A DNA stretch of 64,000 bases from Haemophilus aegyptius. GTDB taxonomy: Bacteria > Pseudomonadota > Gammaproteobacteria > Enterobacterales > Pasteurellaceae. The notes under the pieces were generated by a model. It saw only the letters and a list, made by a program, of their open reading frames with translations, had not been told where the DNA came from and ran no database searches. Shown in pieces: positions 1 to 10,400 of the stretch (position 1 is the first letter of the stretch; every line of letters begins with the position of its first letter). The DNA lies in assembly GCF_900475885.1 (NCBI RefSeq), contig NZ_LS483429.1:1116001-1180000 (forward strand), given 5' to 3'. The translations under genes and the position numbers were made by a program.

Positions 1-95
1 ATAATACAGAAAGGCCCAATAAAAACATCTTCGCCAATTACCGCACCTTCTTCAATGAGGGCAGTTGGATGAATTTTTGCACTTGGGTGGATCAT
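1..95 (-). CDS. lpxA: LpxA, UDP-N-acetylglucosamine acyltransferase (N-terminal fragment)
   Basis: Only the first 31 codons are inside the window; the gene runs off the left edge. The N-terminus ([17 protein letters not shown]) already shows the hexapeptide-repeat pattern of the left-handed beta helix. LpxA transfers a hydroxyacyl chain from acyl-ACP to UDP-GlcNAc, the first step of lipid A synthesis, in the cytoplasm. The start lies 13 bases after the fabZ stop on the same strand, the usual fabZ-lpxA pairing, so the two are probably co-transcribed. Identification rests on the short N-terminus plus context. Confidence 0.9.
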   Translation of the reverse strand, partial: MIHPSAKIHPTALIEEGAVIGEDVFIGPFCI

Positions 96-108
96 ATTTA
101 CCCCTTAA

Positions 109-555
109 TTAACGACGAGCACACATTAGTTTTGCTTCACAAGCGATTTCGCCGTTTACGGTGGCAACGCCAGTAAATGCAGTAATACCACGGCGTTTTT
201 TAATCACTTGAACGTTTAATTCCATTTGATCTCCCGGTAATACTGGGCGTTTAAAGCGCGCTTCATCAATACCTGCAAAGTAGAATAGTTCGCCGCCTTT
301 TAATTCGTGAGTTTTAAAGGCTAAAATGCCCATTGCTTGTGCCAAAGCTTCTAAAATTAAAACGCCCGGTAAAATGGGTTCGCCTGGGAAGTGGCCTGTG
401 AAACAAGGCTCATTGACGCTGATATTTTTAATCGCTTTTAACCATTCGCCTTCTTTAAAATCCAATACGCGATCCACTAATAAAAATGGATAGCGATGTG
501 GTAATAAAGTCATAATTTCTTTTGATTCGATCACTTTTGGTTGTTGTTCTGACAC
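109..555 (-). CDS. fabZ: FabZ, (3R)-hydroxyacyl-ACP dehydratase
   Basis: A 148-residue hot-dog-fold dehydratase that removes water from beta-hydroxyacyl-ACP in fatty acid elongation, using the substrate pool that LpxA also draws on. The signature stretch [14 protein letters not shown] followed by [17 protein letters not shown] contains the catalytic His and the downstream acidic helix. The start codon is GTG at 555, chosen because AAGG stands seven bases before it and the protein length then fits the family. It lies directly upstream of lpxA in the same direction. No oddities beyond the non-ATG start. Confidence 0.95.
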   Translation of the reverse strand: MSEQQPKVIESKEIMTLLPHRYPFLLVDRVLDFKEGEWLKAIKNISVNEPCFTGHFPGEPILPGVLILEALAQAMGILAFKTHELKGGELFYFAGIDEARFKRPVLPGDQMELNVQVIKKRRGITAFTGVATVNGEIACEAKLMCARR

Positions 556-640
556 GTTGATACCTTACAAAAAATAAACAAATAAAATCTGTCGGATTAT
601 ACGATATTTATAGCTAAAAATAAAACGCACTCAATATAGC

Positions 641-2203
641 CTAGTGTTTAGGACGAATATCAATGGCTGGATCGTCATCTTTACGATATTTTTCATCAAT
701 TCGTTTTTGCAATCCAAAGTCATTTTTATCCGACTCGTTAGAAAATAAATCTTCTGTTTGCGTTAATTGAGGATTTTTAATTCCTATCCAATTTGCGATT
801 CCTTCTAAGAAGTTCAAACCTGATTTAAACACCTTATATTCTTTGCGTTCCATATCATCTGATGAAATTTTGAATAGCGGAATATTATGATGCTCTCGGC
901 TGAAACAGTTTTGATTGAACAAAAGTATATTGTTTTTTTCATCTTGTTGGTGGCACAAACCGTGATCTGAGAAATAAATCATTGAGAAAGTGCGGTGATT
1001 TTTCTTCGCGTTTTCTTCAAGCTGATCATATACACGTTTTAAAAATTCGTCAGTTTTCTTAATAGATGAAACATAGCAATTTAAATAACCATATTTCGGA
1101 TTAAGATCTTTATCATCAAAGATTTTTGGATAATCTTCGATACGATCGCAAGCCATTGGGTGTGAACCATAAATATGCAACACAATAAAACGTTTTCCTT
1201 GAACAGAATTTTCTAATACTTGGGCGAATTTGGGTAATAAATCAAAGTCACTAAAGTTAGTCGAATTAAAGCTTCCGCCTTTTTTCAAGAAAAAGGTTTC
1301 ATCAGATTTTGAAGCGAGGGATGAAACGGGCGTATCGAATTTACCGATCATCCCTTGATTAGAAAGCCAATAAGTTTTCACGCCTGCAGATTTGATGAGA
1401 TCTACTAAACTCAAACTGTAATTGGGTTCCCATTTTTCTTTGTCTGGAAAGGTTAGCATTAAACGAAGTGAGGCGACGGTATTTGTTCCTGCTGAACGAA
1501 AACCATCAATCAACGTGCCTTTAGCGTTAGACATAAAGGGGGTGTTTTCAATTGGATAGCCGTAGGCATGGTGGTAATCTTTCCGTGCACTTTCTCCGAG
1601 TACAATTACATAATCATCATAGCGTGAATTTTCTAATGTTGATTTTCCCCAGTTATCAGATTGAGAGATTTGTTTTAGTTTTTGCACTTCATCTACAATT
1701 TTTAATGTGGAACTTACTGTTTCTTTGATCGGTTCAGCAAGCGGCATGTTGTAAGCAAAAAGCAATGTCGCCAAGGCAATAAATGTTTTATTACGATAAA
1801 ATTTTATGCCAAATTTCACCGCACTTTTGTACTGAAGAAAAATCAAAATAGGAATGGCGAAAGCAATTAAGTAACTACTCACTGGGATTTGCAATAGAAA
1901 TTCCTTCGTTTCTAATATATCTGTCGCGAAAAGCGAGGCGATATATTGATAGCTTGGAGGGCCAAAATTTAGCCCTGTAGGCGTATAAAAAGTATGCAGT
2001 AATGCAAGCGGTAGCAAAATAAAATAGAAGGATTTTTTACTGCTGCTTAATAAGAGAATAGTTATTGTCGCAAGCAGAATGAGAGCCACACTTGGTTCTG
2101 TAAACATTCCAGAACCGATTAAAATAAAATAACCTGCGAATGCGGCACAAATCACCGCAAAAAGTGCGGGCAAAATTTGGCTTGTTTTTTTCGTGTTCAT
2201 CAT
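641..2203 (-). CDS. Phosphoethanolamine transferase, EptA/CptA-like membrane sulfatase-fold enzyme
   Basis: A 520-residue inner-membrane enzyme with about five N-terminal transmembrane segments (roughly residues 10-170) and a periplasmic alkaline-phosphatase/sulfatase-fold domain. Visible active-site pieces are [12 protein letters not shown] (metal-binding Glu), [13 protein letters not shown] (likely nucleophile Thr), DHGLCHQ and EHHNIPLF (metal-binding Asp and His). The family moves phosphoethanolamine from phosphatidylethanolamine onto lipid A or LPS core sugars; the GTNT motif resembles the core-modifying CptA branch more than EptA, but the acceptor is a guess. The start at 2203 was chosen over an upstream in-frame codon because AGGGAAG lies just before it. 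It is divergent from pyrH. Confidence 0.82.
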
Positions 2204-2330
2204 TGTCTTCCCTGAAAAGAAAATGTCGCTATTATCCACCTTTCACTGAGAATTTCCATATTTAACTTCTTCACTCTTGAGCGGTTATTTTATAGAATAA
2301 GCCAATTTTTTAAGCCAGAAGGAAAAAACA

Positions 2331-3044
2331 ATGAGCCAACCAATTTATAAACGTATTTTATTGAAATTAAGCGGTGAAGCATTACAAGGAGAAGATGGTC
2401 TTGGTATCGATCCTGCGATTCTCGATCGTATGGCTGTTGAAATTAAAGAATTAGTGGAGATGGGTGTGGAAGTTGGTGTCGTTCTTGGTGGTGGCAACTT
2501 ATTCCGTGGTGCAAAACTAGCAAAAGCGGGGATGAATCGCGTGGTGGGCGATCATATGGGAATGCTTGCTACTGTGATGAATGGTTTGGCAATGCGTGAT
2601 TCTTTATTCCGTGCTGATGTGAACGCAAAATTAATGTCCGCTTTCCAATTAAATGGTATTTGCGATACTTATAACTGGTCTGAAGCAATCAAAATGTTAC
2701 GTGAAAAACGCGTAGTCATTTTCTCTGCGGGAACGGGAAATCCATTCTTTACCACTGATTCTACCGCTTGTTTGCGTGGTATTGAAATTGAAGCTGATGT
2801 TGTGTTGAAAGCGACTAAAGTTGATGGTGTGTATGATTGTGATCCAGCGAAAAATCCTGATGCAAAACTTTATAAAAATTTAAGTTATGCAGAAGTGATC
2901 GATAAAGAATTACAAGTGATGGACTTATCGGCGTTTACTTTAGCTCGCGATCATGGCATGCCGATTAGAGTGTTCAATATGGGTAAACCTGGAGCATTAC
3001 GTCAAGTAGTGACTGGTACTGAAGAAGGCACCACTATTTGTTAG
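2331..3044 (+). CDS. pyrH: UMP kinase
   Basis: A 237-residue cytoplasmic UMP kinase of the amino acid kinase fold, which converts UMP and ATP to UDP and ADP in pyrimidine nucleotide synthesis and is normally a GTP-activated, UTP-inhibited hexamer. Recognised by the N-terminal [12 protein letters not shown], the glycine loop [11 protein letters not shown], and the nucleotide-binding [16 protein letters not shown] and [13 protein letters not shown] segments. The start has AGAAGGA upstream. In many gammaproteobacteria it sits in rpsB-tsf-pyrH-frr; here its left neighbour is a divergent LPS gene and its right neighbour converges, so it is a single-gene unit. Confidence 0.96.
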   Translation: MSQPIYKRILLKLSGEALQGEDGLGIDPAILDRMAVEIKELVEMGVEVGVVLGGGNLFRGAKLAKAGMNRVVGDHMGMLATVMNGLAMRDSLFRADVNAKLMSAFQLNGICDTYNWSEAIKMLREKRVVIFSAGTGNPFFTTDSTACLRGIEIEADVVLKATKVDGVYDCDPAKNPDAKLYKNLSYAEVIDKELQVMDLSAFTLARDHGMPIRVFNMGKPGALRQVVTGTEEGTTIC

Positions 3045-3091
3045 TGAATGTTGAAAAGAATAATATTAAAGAAAATACATAATTAAATTAA

Positions 3092-3126
3092 GGACTAAAC
3101 TTTTAATTCATTGAGTTTAGTCTTTT
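3092..3126 (+). terminator. Terminator of pyrH
   Basis: GACTAAACT (3092-3100) pairs with AGTTTAGTC (3113-3121), a nine-base stem with a twelve-base loop, followed by five T. It lies 48 bases after the pyrH stop. Confidence 0.8.
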
Positions 3127-3210
3127 TAATTTAAATAAAGCATTACGGCAGGAATGAAAGTTTTCGTAAATTCTGTTTAGTCTTCATAGTTGGATTATTT
3201 AGATATAAAA

Positions 3211-3260
3211 ATCTGCACTCTAATAAGTGAGAAAGTTAATCAAACTTTTAGAATGCAGAT
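3211..3260. terminator. Long hairpin between pyrH and nrfD, probable terminator of the nrf operon
   Basis: ATCTGCACTCTAA (3211-3223) pairs with TTAGAATGCAGAT (3248-3260) with one mismatch. T-rich sequence follows on both strands, so it can stop transcription from either side; its main job is probably to end the nrf operon on the minus strand. A hairpin with nearly the same arm follows tal at 55082. Confidence 0.7.
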
Positions 3261-3282
3261 TAATTTTTTATAAAATTTCAGT

Positions 3283-4248
3283 TTAAGCTACAGTGAGTTG
3301 TCCCGCATATAAAATAAAGAAACGTAAACAAAATACCCCAATTAAGTCAAAAATTGACACCAAGATAATAAAGTTACGATTGTATTTTAAACGGTCATTA
3401 ACAAACATATTGGCGATTAATGGGATCAAGATACCAATAATCAATACTCCAACCCAGAATACCACCCCCAAAAAACCAGATAAGGCATTATGTAACGCAA
3501 CTGTTTTTTGTCCGCCACCAAAATGTAATCCAACGAAGAAACACACAATCAAACCAAGTTCTGTCACCATAATTGGCACTTCAAATTTGTGGATGAAGTG
3601 CGATTCGTGAGAATCACCTTTTAGTTTTCCTGCAATTAAGATAATTAAGAAGGTTGCAGCAATACCAGATGATGTGCCAGAGGCTAAGAATAATGCGGGT
3701 AATACGGGGTTATTTAACATTGGATAGCTAATCAATGCAGAAAGTAAGAACCCTGTGTATGCTCCAAGCACAGCAGCCAATATGAAAAGAATAACTTCGA
3801 CTGGACTTGCAATACGTTCTGCAATACCGATGAGTTTCATCACAAATTGCAGTTTTGGCATAAAGCGATTAATTAATGCTTCGATTTCTTTTTTGAAAAT
3901 CACTAGCCCCCAAATGACTAAAAATAACATATAGATTTGGAATAGCATGACCCCCATCGACATTACGGAGTTGAATTGATAGTTAAACATCAATTTCCAG
4001 AATGTCCAAGGTCGAGTCAAGTGGAAAATTAATAGCGTTAAACCAATTAATGTTGGTACAGACCCTAAAATTACCCCAGATCGAATAATCCAGTTTTGGC
4101 TTAGATTTTCTAGTTTATTACTGCGTTTATAGGCAATTGCTAACTGTACTGCACCAGATGAGATCCCCAATAAAAACAAGTAGATTGCAATGGTATAATC
4201 CCACACTAGATTAGGCGTATGAAATGGAACTGGATAATCTAACGTCAT
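3283..4248 (-). CDS. nrfD: NrfD, membrane quinol-oxidising subunit of the nitrite reductase system
   Basis: A 321-residue polytopic membrane protein with about eight or nine hydrophobic segments and no haem-binding motifs, typical of the NrfD/PsrC family. With NrfC it oxidises menaquinol or ubiquinol and passes electrons via NrfB to NrfA in the periplasm. Its start overlaps the nrfC stop by four bases (ATGA), showing translational coupling. It is the last gene of the operon, followed by the hairpin at 3211-3260. No nrfE, nrfF or nrfG follows, unlike the E. coli operon. Confidence 0.93.
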   Translation of the reverse strand: MTLDYPVPFHTPNLVWDYTIAIYLFLLGISSGAVQLAIAYKRSNKLENLSQNWIIRSGVILGSVPTLIGLTLLIFHLTRPWTFWKLMFNYQFNSVMSMGVMLFQIYMLFLVIWGLVIFKKEIEALINRFMPKLQFVMKLIGIAERIASPVEVILFILAAVLGAYTGFLLSALISYPMLNNPVLPALFLASGTSSGIAATFLIILIAGKLKGDSHESHFIHKFEVPIMVTELGLIVCFFVGLHFGGGQKTVALHNALSGFLGVVFWVGVLIIGILIPLIANMFVNDRLKYNRNFIILVSIFDLIGVFCLRFFILYAGQLTVA

Positions 4249-4922
4249 CTTCTAGGCTCCCCATGTTGGAATGGAATGTGATATAAGTTTGGTTGTGTAC
4301 CTAATTCCACTTTAGTGCGATAAACCGGTTTTTCTTTCACTTTACGTGAAACTGCACTTGTTGGATCATTCATATCCCCAAAGGTTAATGCTTTGGTTGG
4401 GCAAGCCTCTACACAAGCAGGTTGTTTACCATTGGCTAAATTTGTATCGCGGCAGAAGTTACATTTATCTGCGGTACGATGTATTGGATGAATAAAACGT
4501 ACACGATATGGGCAAACTGCTATACAGTATTGGCAGCCTACGCATAAATCTTTATGTACATCTACAATGCCAGTCTCTTTATCAATAAAAGATGCACCAG
4601 TTGGACAAACTGCTACACAAGGTGCATTTGTACAATGTTGGCAAGATTGACGAAAGAACTCGTATTCTTGATTTGGAAATTCCCCATAAGGTTCACTACG
4701 TAGAATCTCTAAGCGAGAAACGCCTTCTGGCACTTGGTTTACATCACGACATGAGTCCATACAGGCTGTACAACCGATACACGCATTTTCATCATGTATC
4801 ATTGCGTAACGTTTAGGTTTATCTGCCTTGTTTTCTTTTGCAAAAGCAGGTAAAGATGTCCCCGTCATAAGGATCACAGCCCCCATGCCAGAAACAAAGT
4901 TTCGGCGTGAGCAGACTGTCAT
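4245..4922 (-). CDS. nrfC: NrfC, ferredoxin-like 4Fe-4S electron carrier
   Basis: A 225-residue periplasmic iron-sulfur protein. The N-terminus carries a twin-arginine signal (CSRRNFVSGMG then a hydrophobic stretch ending near Ala-Phe-Ala), so it is exported folded. Four cysteine clusters are visible: CIGCTACMDSC, CQHCTNAPCVAVCP, CVGCQYCIAVCP and CNFC with CVEACP, matching four 4Fe-4S centres. It links NrfD in the membrane to the cytochromes. Its ends overlap nrfB and nrfD by four bases each. Confidence 0.95.
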   Translation of the reverse strand: MTVCSRRNFVSGMGAVILMTGTSLPAFAKENKADKPKRYAMIHDENACIGCTACMDSCRDVNQVPEGVSRLEILRSEPYGEFPNQEYEFFRQSCQHCTNAPCVAVCPTGASFIDKETGIVDVHKDLCVGCQYCIAVCPYRVRFIHPIHRTADKCNFCRDTNLANGKQPACVEACPTKALTFGDMNDPTSAVSRKVKEKPVYRTKVELGTQPNLYHIPFQHGEPRR

Positions 4923-5569
4923 AGTTTATCCTTTTGTTCGATTAGTTTATCTTGTTCAGCTTTACGTTTTTGTTGTTTACCATGGCAATCTACGCAAAGT
5001 TTAACGCGTTGTTTTGGTTGAATACCTTTCATTGCGTCTTCTTTAGGGTGAAGCGTATGGCAACTTGCGCAAGGCAATTTCATTGCGTGTACATCATGAG
5101 CCCATAATTTTTCACGAAGTTTGTCAGGTTGATGGCAAGCAAAACAAACTTGGTTTTGTTCTTGAACTGAATACATCGGTTTTTTATTACCGAAAATATC
5201 TCCTTCAAAACGCATAACATCTTTAGCACCGCGACGATGATTTTCGGAAACATTGCCGTGACAGCTTACACAAGTAATAGCTTTACCGTTATTTGGATTT
5301 TTCTTATCTAAATGTGCACCGTGAAATTTACCAAAGTGGAGTTCGCCACCAGACTGATCTAGCGTTTGGTTTTTATCTATTTTGTCGAATTTATGGCATT
5401 TAGCACAATATTGATTAGGAGCGCGTTGGTTATCTAATTGCGGTTCATAAGTAAAATGATCCGCAGGTTTTTGTGCATCATCCGCATAAGCCAAAAATGG
5501 CGCTGCTACAAATGCCACAATTAACGCTAACGCTTTTGCAGATTTGTTGATTAAAGAAGTTAAATTCAT
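4919..5569 (-). CDS. nrfB: NrfB, pentahaem electron-donor cytochrome c
   Basis: A 216-residue periplasmic cytochrome with five CxxCH haem sites: CAKCH, CVSCH, CFACH, CASCH and CVDCH. The start at 5569 (MNLTSLINKSAKAL) gives a normal Sec signal peptide ending around ALA-YADD; an upstream in-frame start near 5602 would lie inside the uptake-signal hairpin and is rejected. NrfB carries electrons from NrfC/NrfD to NrfA. Haem attachment depends on the Ccm system encoded at 26939-33906. Confidence 0.93.
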   Translation of the reverse strand: MNLTSLINKSAKALALIVAFVAAPFLAYADDAQKPADHFTYEPQLDNQRAPNQYCAKCHKFDKIDKNQTLDQSGGELHFGKFHGAHLDKKNPNNGKAITCVSCHGNVSENHRRGAKDVMRFEGDIFGNKKPMYSVQEQNQVCFACHQPDKLREKLWAHDVHAMKLPCASCHTLHPKEDAMKGIQPKQRVKLCVDCHGKQQKRKAEQDKLIEQKDKL

Positions 5570-5599
5570 TTGGGTTACCTCAAATTTGACCTTGAAAAT

Positions 5600-5635
5600 C
5601 ACCGCACTTTCCTGTTTGCACTAAAAAGTGCGGTG
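5600..5635 (-). terminator. Hairpin of two inverted uptake signals between nrfA and nrfB
   Basis: ACCGCACTTT (5601-5610) and AAAGTGCGGT (5625-5634) form a ten-base stem between nrfA and nrfB. Both arms are exact Haemophilus uptake signals. Lying inside an operon with few T after it, it probably causes partial termination or protects the nrfA message rather than ending the operon. Confidence 0.65.
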
Positions 5636-5645
5636 CATTTTTCAT

Positions 5646-7172
5646 TTATTTTTGTGCTGGTGGATCAACTAATAAGCCTTTTTCTCTAGCTTGTTGCTCC
5701 CATTGTGGTACCACAGTTTTTAAGAATTCTTCTTTCGCTTTACGTTCTTTTTCAATATCAATACCCATTACTTTCCACGCTTTATCAGCAGTTGAAATAT
5801 CTGGGATTTGAACTGGAGTTTTCACACCGTGTTTAGTTAAGATTACAGCAAGTTTAGTACGTGCGTCTGCTACTTTATCTAAGCCAGAAGCTAATACACG
5901 AAGTACTACTTCAGGCGCATGCATATGACCACCATGGCTTGCAGCAGTGTAATCCCAACGCCATTGAGCATGACGAATATCCATTAATGCTGCTTCCATT
6001 TCTTTTTTAGTTGCACCTGCGTCCCAAGCCTCTTTTGCTTCAAAGTGAGCTTTGACAACTTGGTCTTCTAAACGACCCATTACATCTTTCACTTCTTTTT
6101 TACGTGAAGTAACAATATCGCGTAATTTTTCTTTGCTTTGATCGTGACAATTTGCACAAGTGCTGTCAAATGCCTCAAATGGATTTTGAATTTGGTGATC
6201 GGTGTAAACTTTACCGTCCGCACCTTGTACTTTTGGCATATGGCAATCTACACAAGTTACCCCATTTTTACCGTGCATACCTAAAGACCAAATTTCAAAG
6301 TCAGGGTGTTGTGCTTTTAACATTGGTGCTTTAGAAAGTGAGTGAGTCCAGTCAGTGAAACCAATATCATCATAATATTTTTCAATATCATCTACGGTTT
6401 GACCATTATCCCAAGGGAAAGTTACTTGCTTGATGTCCCCTGCAAAATAGTATTCAACATGGCAGTTTGCGCAAATTTCTGCACGTTTTTCAGTACGCGC
6501 CGCCGTGTTGAAACTTAAATTGTTGTGTGGGCGACCTTCTGCTTTATCTTTTTCAGCAGTGGCTTTTTCTAAAGCATCAAGGGCGCGTAATACGTGTGGA
6601 CGAGCAATACGTAATGCAGGTTTGCCTTCTGCAAAATCTTTAGAGGTTGTGTCGTGACAGTCAGCACAGCCAATTGAGTTCACGATTTCAGGCCCTCCCT
6701 TTGCCCATTTCGCATTGAAATAATCTTTCTCACCCCATTCCGCGATTAAACGTGGAACATCAGGACCTTTACATGTCCAACATGCCATAGCTTGAGGGCC
6801 ATCATTTGCCGTTTTTGGCGCACCTGTACGTAAAATATTACGCACATCTGTTACCGCATAAAAGTGACCGCGTGGTGCGTTATATTCTTTTGCAAATGCA
6901 TAACCACCCCAAAGTACGATTAGGCGCGGATTTTCTTCATCAGCATAAATAATGTTTTCGCCATCGCCGTTTGCTGTAGAACGCCAGCTGTTATATTGAT
7001 TTGGATATTTTTCTGCAAATTTTTCATTTACAGATTCAATTTTCAAATCAGGTTTTGCGGGTTCAACAGGTTGTTCTAATGGCTTATATACAAGCTCAGC
7101 AGTGGCTGAGTTAAATAAGCTTAAACTCGCGAAAGACGCTGCCACAATAAGGCTTTTTTTGAATGCGTTCAC
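5646..7172 (-). CDS. nrfA: NrfA, cytochrome c nitrite reductase (ammonia-forming)
   Basis: A 508-residue periplasmic pentahaem enzyme that reduces nitrite to ammonia with six electrons. The active-site haem has the diagnostic lysine ligand motif CWTCK; the other four are CADCH, CANCH, CVDCH and CANCH. The GTG at 7172 is chosen as start: GGAG stands eight bases upstream and the product begins with a clean signal peptide ([14 protein letters not shown] ... SATA). A longer reading from 7262 adds a hydrophobic stretch of doubtful meaning. It is the first gene of nrfABCD and has an FNR-like box upstream at 7317. In E. coli the CxxCK haem is attached by NrfEFG, which are not next to this operon. 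Confidence 0.96.
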   Translation of the reverse strand: MNAFKKSLIVAASFASLSLFNSATAELVYKPLEQPVEPAKPDLKIESVNEKFAEKYPNQYNSWRSTANGDGENIIYADEENPRLIVLWGGYAFAKEYNAPRGHFYAVTDVRNILRTGAPKTANDGPQAMACWTCKGPDVPRLIAEWGEKDYFNAKWAKGGPEIVNSIGCADCHDTTSKDFAEGKPALRIARPHVLRALDALEKATAEKDKAEGRPHNNLSFNTAARTEKRAEICANCHVEYYFAGDIKQVTFPWDNGQTVDDIEKYYDDIGFTDWTHSLSKAPMLKAQHPDFEIWSLGMHGKNGVTCVDCHMPKVQGADGKVYTDHQIQNPFEAFDSTCANCHDQSKEKLRDIVTSRKKEVKDVMGRLEDQVVKAHFEAKEAWDAGATKKEMEAALMDIRHAQWRWDYTAASHGGHMHAPEVVLRVLASGLDKVADARTKLAVILTKHGVKTPVQIPDISTADKAWKVMGIDIEKERKAKEEFLKTVVPQWEQQAREKGLLVDPPAQK

Positions 7173-7316
7173 GATAATTACTCCATTTGTTGTAATAAAA
7201 AGGTTAAGTAGAAAGTTGAGAATTATTATTAATATCCATACAAAATGTAGATATATTTTCATTCAAGCGTAAGATACCAAAAGAAAAAAGTTTTTCTACT
7301 CGCAGAATGCTAAAGT

Positions 7317-7330
7317 TTGAGCTTGATCAA
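7317..7330 (-). promoter_or_regulatory. FNR-like site upstream of nrfA
   Basis: TTGAGCTTGATCAA matches the FNR consensus TTGAT-N4-ATCAA except for one base. Its centre is about 150 bases before the nrfA GTG. Placed at -41.5 it would put the transcript start near 7282, leaving a leader of about 110 bases. A TAGAAA sequence lies close to the expected -10 region. Anaerobic activation of nrf by FNR is established in E. coli. Confidence 0.55.
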
Positions 7331-7377
7331 GCTTATATTTTAAAATACTTAAAAAGAGGTACATTATTGTTTTAAAT

Positions 7378-7408
7378 AAATTAAGGCGGTATAAAACCGC
7401 CTTAATTT
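7378..7408 (-). terminator. Terminator of the hrpA operon
   Basis: AAATTAAGGCGGT (7378-7390) pairs perfectly with ACCGCCTTAATTT (7396-7408) across a five-base loop, just after the hrpA stop on the minus strand. The A/T-rich outer part of the stem supplies the U-tract. Confidence 0.8.
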
Positions 7409-7423
7409 TGAGTATTATTATCA

Positions 7424-10400
7424 TTAGTATTGACTAATAATATTTGCTATTCTTTTATCTGATATTTGATATTTCGTACCTAATTGCTGGGCAAATAAAC
7501 TTACGCGCAATTCCTCAATCATATAGCGAATTTCTGCCACTTCATCGGAAATAGGTTTAGATTTTGGCAGTTTAGCCAGTAATTGTTGGTAAGCCTGTTG
7601 TACTTGCTGTATGCGCAACATCGCAGCACGATCACGGTTTACATCTTGAGCCAACTTATCAATACGTTTATCAATGGCTTGCAGATAACGTTGTAAATCT
7701 GGTAGGCGATCATAACCGCTCTTTTGCACAAAACCTTGATACACCAAACCTGCAAGTTGCGATTTGATGTCGGATAATGCAAATGCCATCGTGAAATCCA
7801 TTTTGCCTTTAAGGCGTTGGTTAAGTTGGTAAGTGAGAGTAAGAATCTGCTCCACTTTCTGCGCAATATCCACGGTCACTTCGTTAAGATTTTCTCGAAC
7901 GAAATCACGCAATTTTTCAAAGCCTGCTTCATCCCAAACAAACCCGCCAAAATCGGCAATCAGTTTATCCACCGCACAAGCAATACAGTCATCGATCAAA
8001 TCCAATACGCGACCGAACGGAGTAAAATACAGACCCAATTTAGCCTTATTCGGCAATTTTTCATGAAGATATTTAATTGGTGATGGCACATTGAGCAATA
8101 ACAAACGACGCAAACCTTGTTGCATAGCCACCGATTGCTCAAACTCTGTTTCAAACAGTTTGATAGCTACGGCATCTTTTTCATCTACAATGGCGGGGAA
8201 CGCTTTGACGCTAAAACCACGTTGTTTTTGTTCGTAACATTGTGGTAAATCTGCAAAACTCCAAATATGCAGCCCACTTTGCTCAATGCCATCATCTGCC
8301 ACAGCAGAAATACTTTCCTGCACACGATCTTTTAAGTTGAATTTCAGCTCATCCAAATTCATGGATTCTGCGATTTTCTTACCGTTTTCATCTACCACAC
8401 GGAACGTCATTTTCAGATGGCTTGGAATTTGTTCCCAATTCCAATGTTCCGCTTCTACGGTGACGCCAGTCATACGACGCAATTCATAAATCAGCGTATC
8501 TAATAATGGCTTTTCCAATGGCACCGCACGACTTAAAAAAGCTTGAGCATAATTAGGTGCAGGTACGAAGTTACGGCGATAAGATTTCGGCAGCGATTTA
8601 ATCAGCGCAATCACCAATTCTTCACGCAAGCCTGGAATTTGCCAGCCAAAGCCGGTCATTTCCACTTGGTTGAGCAATGGCAATGGAATATGTACTGTCA
8701 CACCGTCCGCATCGGTACCTGGTTCAAATTGATAAGTCAATTTGAGTTTTAAATTACCTTGATGCCAGAAATTCGGGAAATCCAGCTTGCTCACTTGTTC
8801 CGCATCATCATTGATCAAAAATGAACGTTCAAAATTAAGCAATTCAGGATCTTTTTGCTGCACCTTTTTCCACCAGGTATCAAAATGTTTTTGAGAGACA
8901 ACTTCTGTGCCAATACGCTGATCGTAAAATTCAAACAATGTGCGATCATCCACCAAAATATCGCGGCGGCGGCTTTTGTGTTCCAATTCTTCTACTTCTC
9001 GAACGAGCCTTTGATTTTCTTTGAAGAATTTATGCTTGGTGTTCCAATCCCCTTCCACCAAGGCAGATTGAATAAAGATCTGACGGCTTACCGTTGGATC
9101 AATAGCACCGTAATTCACTGGTCGCACAGCCACAATCGGCACACCGTAAAGCGTGACTTTCTCATCTGCAATCACCGCCCCACGAGATTTAGACCAAAGG
9201 GGTTCGGAATGGGATTTTTTTATTAAATGCTCGGCAAGTGGCTCAATCCATTCTGGCTCTATTTCTGCCACCATGCGCCCCCAAAGTTTGGAGGTTTCCA
9301 CTAACTCTGCCGCCATTACCCATTTCGGTTGTTTTTTGAAAAGCACAGAATTGGGGAAAATCGCAAAATGGGCATTACGTGCGCCAAGATATTGTTGTTT
9401 CTCCGCTTCTTTTAAACCGATATGAGAAAGCAAACCGCTTAAAAGTGCGGTATGAATTTGCTGATATTCTGCTTTTTCGGAATTAATCGGCAAGCCCATT
9501 TCACGCACGGTTAAACGAATTTGATGATAAATATCCTGCCATTCACGAATGCGTAAATAATTTAAGAAATCTTTTTGGCACTGACGACGGAATTGGTTTT
9601 TACTCGATTCTTTTTGTTGTTCTTGTAGATAACGCCAAAGATTGAGGAAAGCCAAGAAATCTGATTTTTTATCGGCAAAACGACGATGTTTTTCATCAGA
9701 ATCTTGCTGTTTTTCTTGTGGACGCTCGCGCGGATCTTGAATGGATAACGCAGAGACGATGATCATCATTTCATAAACGCAGCCAAAATTGACCGCACTT
9801 AGGATCATTTTGGCAAGGCGCGGATCGACTGGAAGTTGAGTGAGTTGGCGACCAACTCTAGTTAATAGGCGTTTTTCACCCGATTTAGTTTGAACAGTTT
9901 CAAACGCGCCCAACTCTTCCAACAACTTCACGCCATCTTGAATATGGCGTTTATCTGGCGCATCAACAAATGGGAACGCTTCAATATCATCCAAACCCAA
10001 TGCCGTCATTTGCAAAATAACGGAGGCTAAATTGGTGCGTAGAATTTCAGGATCGGTAAACTCTGGACGAGAATTAAAATCCTCTTCCGAATATAAACGA
10101 ATACAAATCCCTTCACTTACACGACCACAACGACCTTTACGCTGATTTGCAGATGCCTGTGAAATAGGTTCAATCGGTAAACGTTGTACTTTGGTGCGAT
10201 AGCTATAACGGGAAATGCGCGCTGTACCTGGGTCAATCACATATTTAATGCTCGGCACGGTCAATGAGGTTTCTGCGACGTTGGTCGCCAATACAATGCG
10301 ATTTAAACTGCTTGGATGGAAAATTTTATTTTGTTCTTGCGCAGACAATCGAGCAAAGAGCGGTAGAATTTCCGTGTGTTTTAGATTTTGCTTTTGCAAG

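Noticed and set aside
7173-7262. Longer NrfA start at 7262 adding an extra hydrophobic N-terminus
   Set aside because: The GTG at 7172 has a good ribosome site and gives a normal signal peptide; the extra part would place a second hydrophobic segment before it.
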